Assembly: GCA_029204225.1 (NCBI GenBank)
Contig: CM055113.1
Location: forward strand, 2,624,081 to 2,688,080
Length of the DNA stretch: 64,000 nt
From: Diphasiastrum complanatum
Taxonomy: Eukaryota; Streptophyta; Lycopodiopsida; Lycopodiales; Lycopodiaceae
Direction of reading: 5' to 3'
Every line of letters starts with the position of its first letter. The stretch's first letter is position 1. This document shows, piece by piece, positions 62,111 through 64,000 of the stretch. The notes beneath the pieces are model-generated. The model saw only the letters and a program-made list of their open reading frames with translations. It ran no database searches and was not told the origin of the DNA. The translations under genes were made by a program, and so were the position numbers.

Positions 62111-63140
62111 CAAAAAAAGGTTTAAAGGAACAATAGGCTGGGAGTTAGCAATGAGGACATCAATTTCAACAAAAAAATTTGCTAGAGCCTAGGGCAACAT
62201 TCTAGCATAAATGGTTCTGCTAGGGTAGTGATGGACCTCAAAGCAAGTGTTGGTGCAAGGATGGACCTAAACAGGGTAGAGAGGCAACAACTTAGCAAAA
62301 AGTTTCCTGCCAAGCTAACAATGGACCTTAATGGGAGCGCAAGGGCAACATTCTACCTAAATCAAGCTTGTGGGGCAATGATCAAGCTATGGGAAGCTTG
62401 TGGATTAGGGAGGGAGAACATGTAAGCATTTTTTAGCAACTAGATGATGGCAGGTAGGTGCTCTACTGCCATGTTATGAACTCATTCACAAATATTGGCA
62501 TCAAATGAAGTACAAAGATAGCAAATAGCTCCTCCAACTACGAAAATTTAATGAAAAACAATGCCCATCGATAGCTTAGGTAGATCTTTGGAAAAAAGAG
62601 CTCTACTACAAAGAGCCCGAAACATCAAACTCAATAATTCAAAAAATGAGGATCTTCCATTCCTACTTATACTAACTCAAACTTATTTTTAAAGGTTCCA
62701 AATGAGACCTTCCAATTTCAATTTAGGGCATCTCAAATTCAAAAGAGTCTTATCTATTCAAATAGTCTTATCCATAACACGGGGGTCCGAACTAAATATT
62801 ATAATGCCATAAAATGGTTGCAAGTCCCAAAAAGTGAGTGGGTGCTCATTGAAATTTATTATAAAATATGGACCGTGTGTCCATAACACATGTACTGTCT
62901 ATACAATGGACCTATTGAGCTAGGATGCTTACATTTTAAGAGCTGTTGCACTTTCATTCTATGAGCTATTGATGAGTGTTTCATTTTACCCATGGTTTTC
63001 AAAGTTTCTATATGTTGTATTATTTTGTCTACAATTATGAATGCAATTGATACACGCTTTGTATGTGTAATTTATTGATTGTATTTCCCATGTATCAAGC
63101 TTTTTACCGCTGCATTTTTCTGAGGGCTCATAATCTATCT
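62110..63140. other. Unassigned intergenic or intronic DNA
   Basis: 62220-62420 contains repeated ATGGACCT blocks (about four copies spaced 35-60 bp). It has no gene features otherwise. Confidence 0.35.
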
Positions 63141-63159
63141 AAACCACCCACCCCTCCCC

Positions 63160-63400
63160 CCCCCAACCACTTGCCTCATCCCGGCCTATCTGCCTTGCTA
63201 TCCTCCTTCCTACCTTGCTATCCATCTTTCTATCTTGTTATCTGCCTCACTATCCTCCTACCCACCATGCTATTTGGCTTCCTACGTTGCTATTCGTTTT
63301 CCTATTCCTACCTACCATAATCTCTGCCTTCCTGCCTTGTTGTCTACTTGTCTACCAAATTATCTGCCTATTTGAATCGCAATCAAACCCTAGACTTCCT
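63160..63400 (+). repeat. CTATCTGCCTTGCTATCCTCC-type degenerate tandem repeat
   Basis: About 15 imperfect units of 14-18 bp built on CTNCCTTGCTAT and CTATCTGCCT. A related patch lies at about 63770-63910 (CACCTATCGACC, CTATCTCCCTATCTTGCTAT). Open frames across it are repeat translations. Confidence 0.7.
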
Positions 63401-63431
63401 TTTCAAGGTCTTGATCATTATTTAGAGTCTT

Positions 63432-63541
63432 GCTGAGCTTCTTGCCAAGTATTCAGATGAAAGGGTATTGATCATTGCCCCAAGAGGCATGCTTCTTTCT
63501 TGGATTTATGAGTTCAAGAAATCGGAAGATTCCTTCCTTTA
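63432..63541 (+). pseudogene. SNF2-type ATPase fragment (possibly DRD1/CLASSY-like)
   Basis: The frame reads AELLAKYSDERVLIIAPRGM then LLSWIYEFKKSEDSFL and a TAA at 63539-63541. IIAPRGMLLSW..EFKK fits SNF2 helicase motif Ia (PLIIAP..LLL.W..EFKKW). Plant DRD1/CLASSY remodelers of the RNA-directed DNA methylation pathway have this pattern, but 35 residues cannot tell subfamilies apart. An upstream in-frame TAG and the missing W after EFKK suggest a pseudogene or exon scrap. Confidence 0.4.
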
Positions 63542-64000
63542 ACCAATGTCAAGCCAGTAAAGCTGGAGAGAAATTGTGGAAGTTAACAGTATACATGCAT
63601 TTGACTTTTAACTGATATTAAAAAATGTATTTGTGTGGAGACAATTTCAATGCTGAAGGAGCAGGTAAGGAAAACAAGGATTCTCTTAGTGGGTTATTGT
63701 CATTTTGCCCAACTTGTTATTGATAGTAGGAGTCAAGAATGAAATCAAAACACTATACCTATATGTGTCCCTATCACCACCTATCGACCTCGCTGTCACC
63801 CTATCTCCCTATCTTGCTATTTTCCATATCTGCCTTTTTGCCAAACTTCTTCCTACTGCCTCCATTATTGGCTCCCTATTTACCTCTCTGTCTTTGCAAA
63901 TATGCCTCTGTGACTCCCTATCTGTGCCAATTGAGACAATTGTGCAGTCAGAAATGTTAAAGTGGCAAAAGAAATGCAGTATTTGTGTGCCCATTTTTGT

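Overview
The window reads as nuclear DNA of a land plant with a large, repeat-packed genome. It holds no operons and no rRNA. It contains plant-type Ty1/Copia, Ty3/Gypsy (chromovirus), L1-like LINE and hAT elements, spliceosomal GT-AG introns, and only scraps of host genes. I cannot fix the lineage from the sequence. The layout resembles gymnosperm or fern intergenic DNA (inference).

Layout. 1-1690 holds no recognisable gene. 1690-19087 is a nested stack that can be dated by target-site duplications (TSDs). An old Gypsy (Gypsy-0, + strand) is split by Copia-A (2696-18922, - strand, TSD GTTCC). Copia-A is itself split in gag by Copia-B (6894-12072, - strand, TSD ATACA) and in its leader by Gypsy-C (12429-17592, + strand, 3' truncated). 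The Gypsy-C junction also carries a duplicated piece of Copia-A gag. 19088-21728 is a decayed Copia (E). 21729 to about 31000 is a hAT transposon with a six-exon transposase (- strand). An apparently full-length LINE (22158-27201, TSD ACAACCATA) sits in its 3' flank. 31000-34900 holds two spliced exons of a putative plastid-targeted host protein and a hairpin-rich repeat. 34893-59460 is a second patchwork: Copia-F end, rearranged copies of a Gypsy family (Gypsy-X) with a long extra ORF after integrase, Copia-G with Gypsy-D in its LTR (TSD ACAAC), Copia-H, and a pol fragment (Gypsy-I). 59460-64000 is mostly non-coding, with one putative first exon of a host gene, a SNF2-like fragment and CTAT-rich tandem repeats.

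Most notable points. (1) Copia-B has very short LTRs (153/146 bp) that each carry a tRNA-like Pol III unit (A box, B box, T4 terminator). This is comparable in logic to the 5S-bearing LTRs of Cassandra. (2) Gypsy-X carries an unrecognised ORF of about 975 codons with a central coiled coil between integrase and the 3' LTR, seen in two independent copies. (3) The LINE has ORF2 in the same frame as ORF1 behind a single UAG with no AUG, and its ORF2 protein ends with a canonical PCNA-binding (PIP) motif plus a PIP-like one. (4) Gypsy-C and Gypsy-D LTRs have AG...CT rather than TG...CA ends. (5) Premature stops in several elements are repeatedly CAG to TAG, as expected from deamination of CHG-methylated cytosine.
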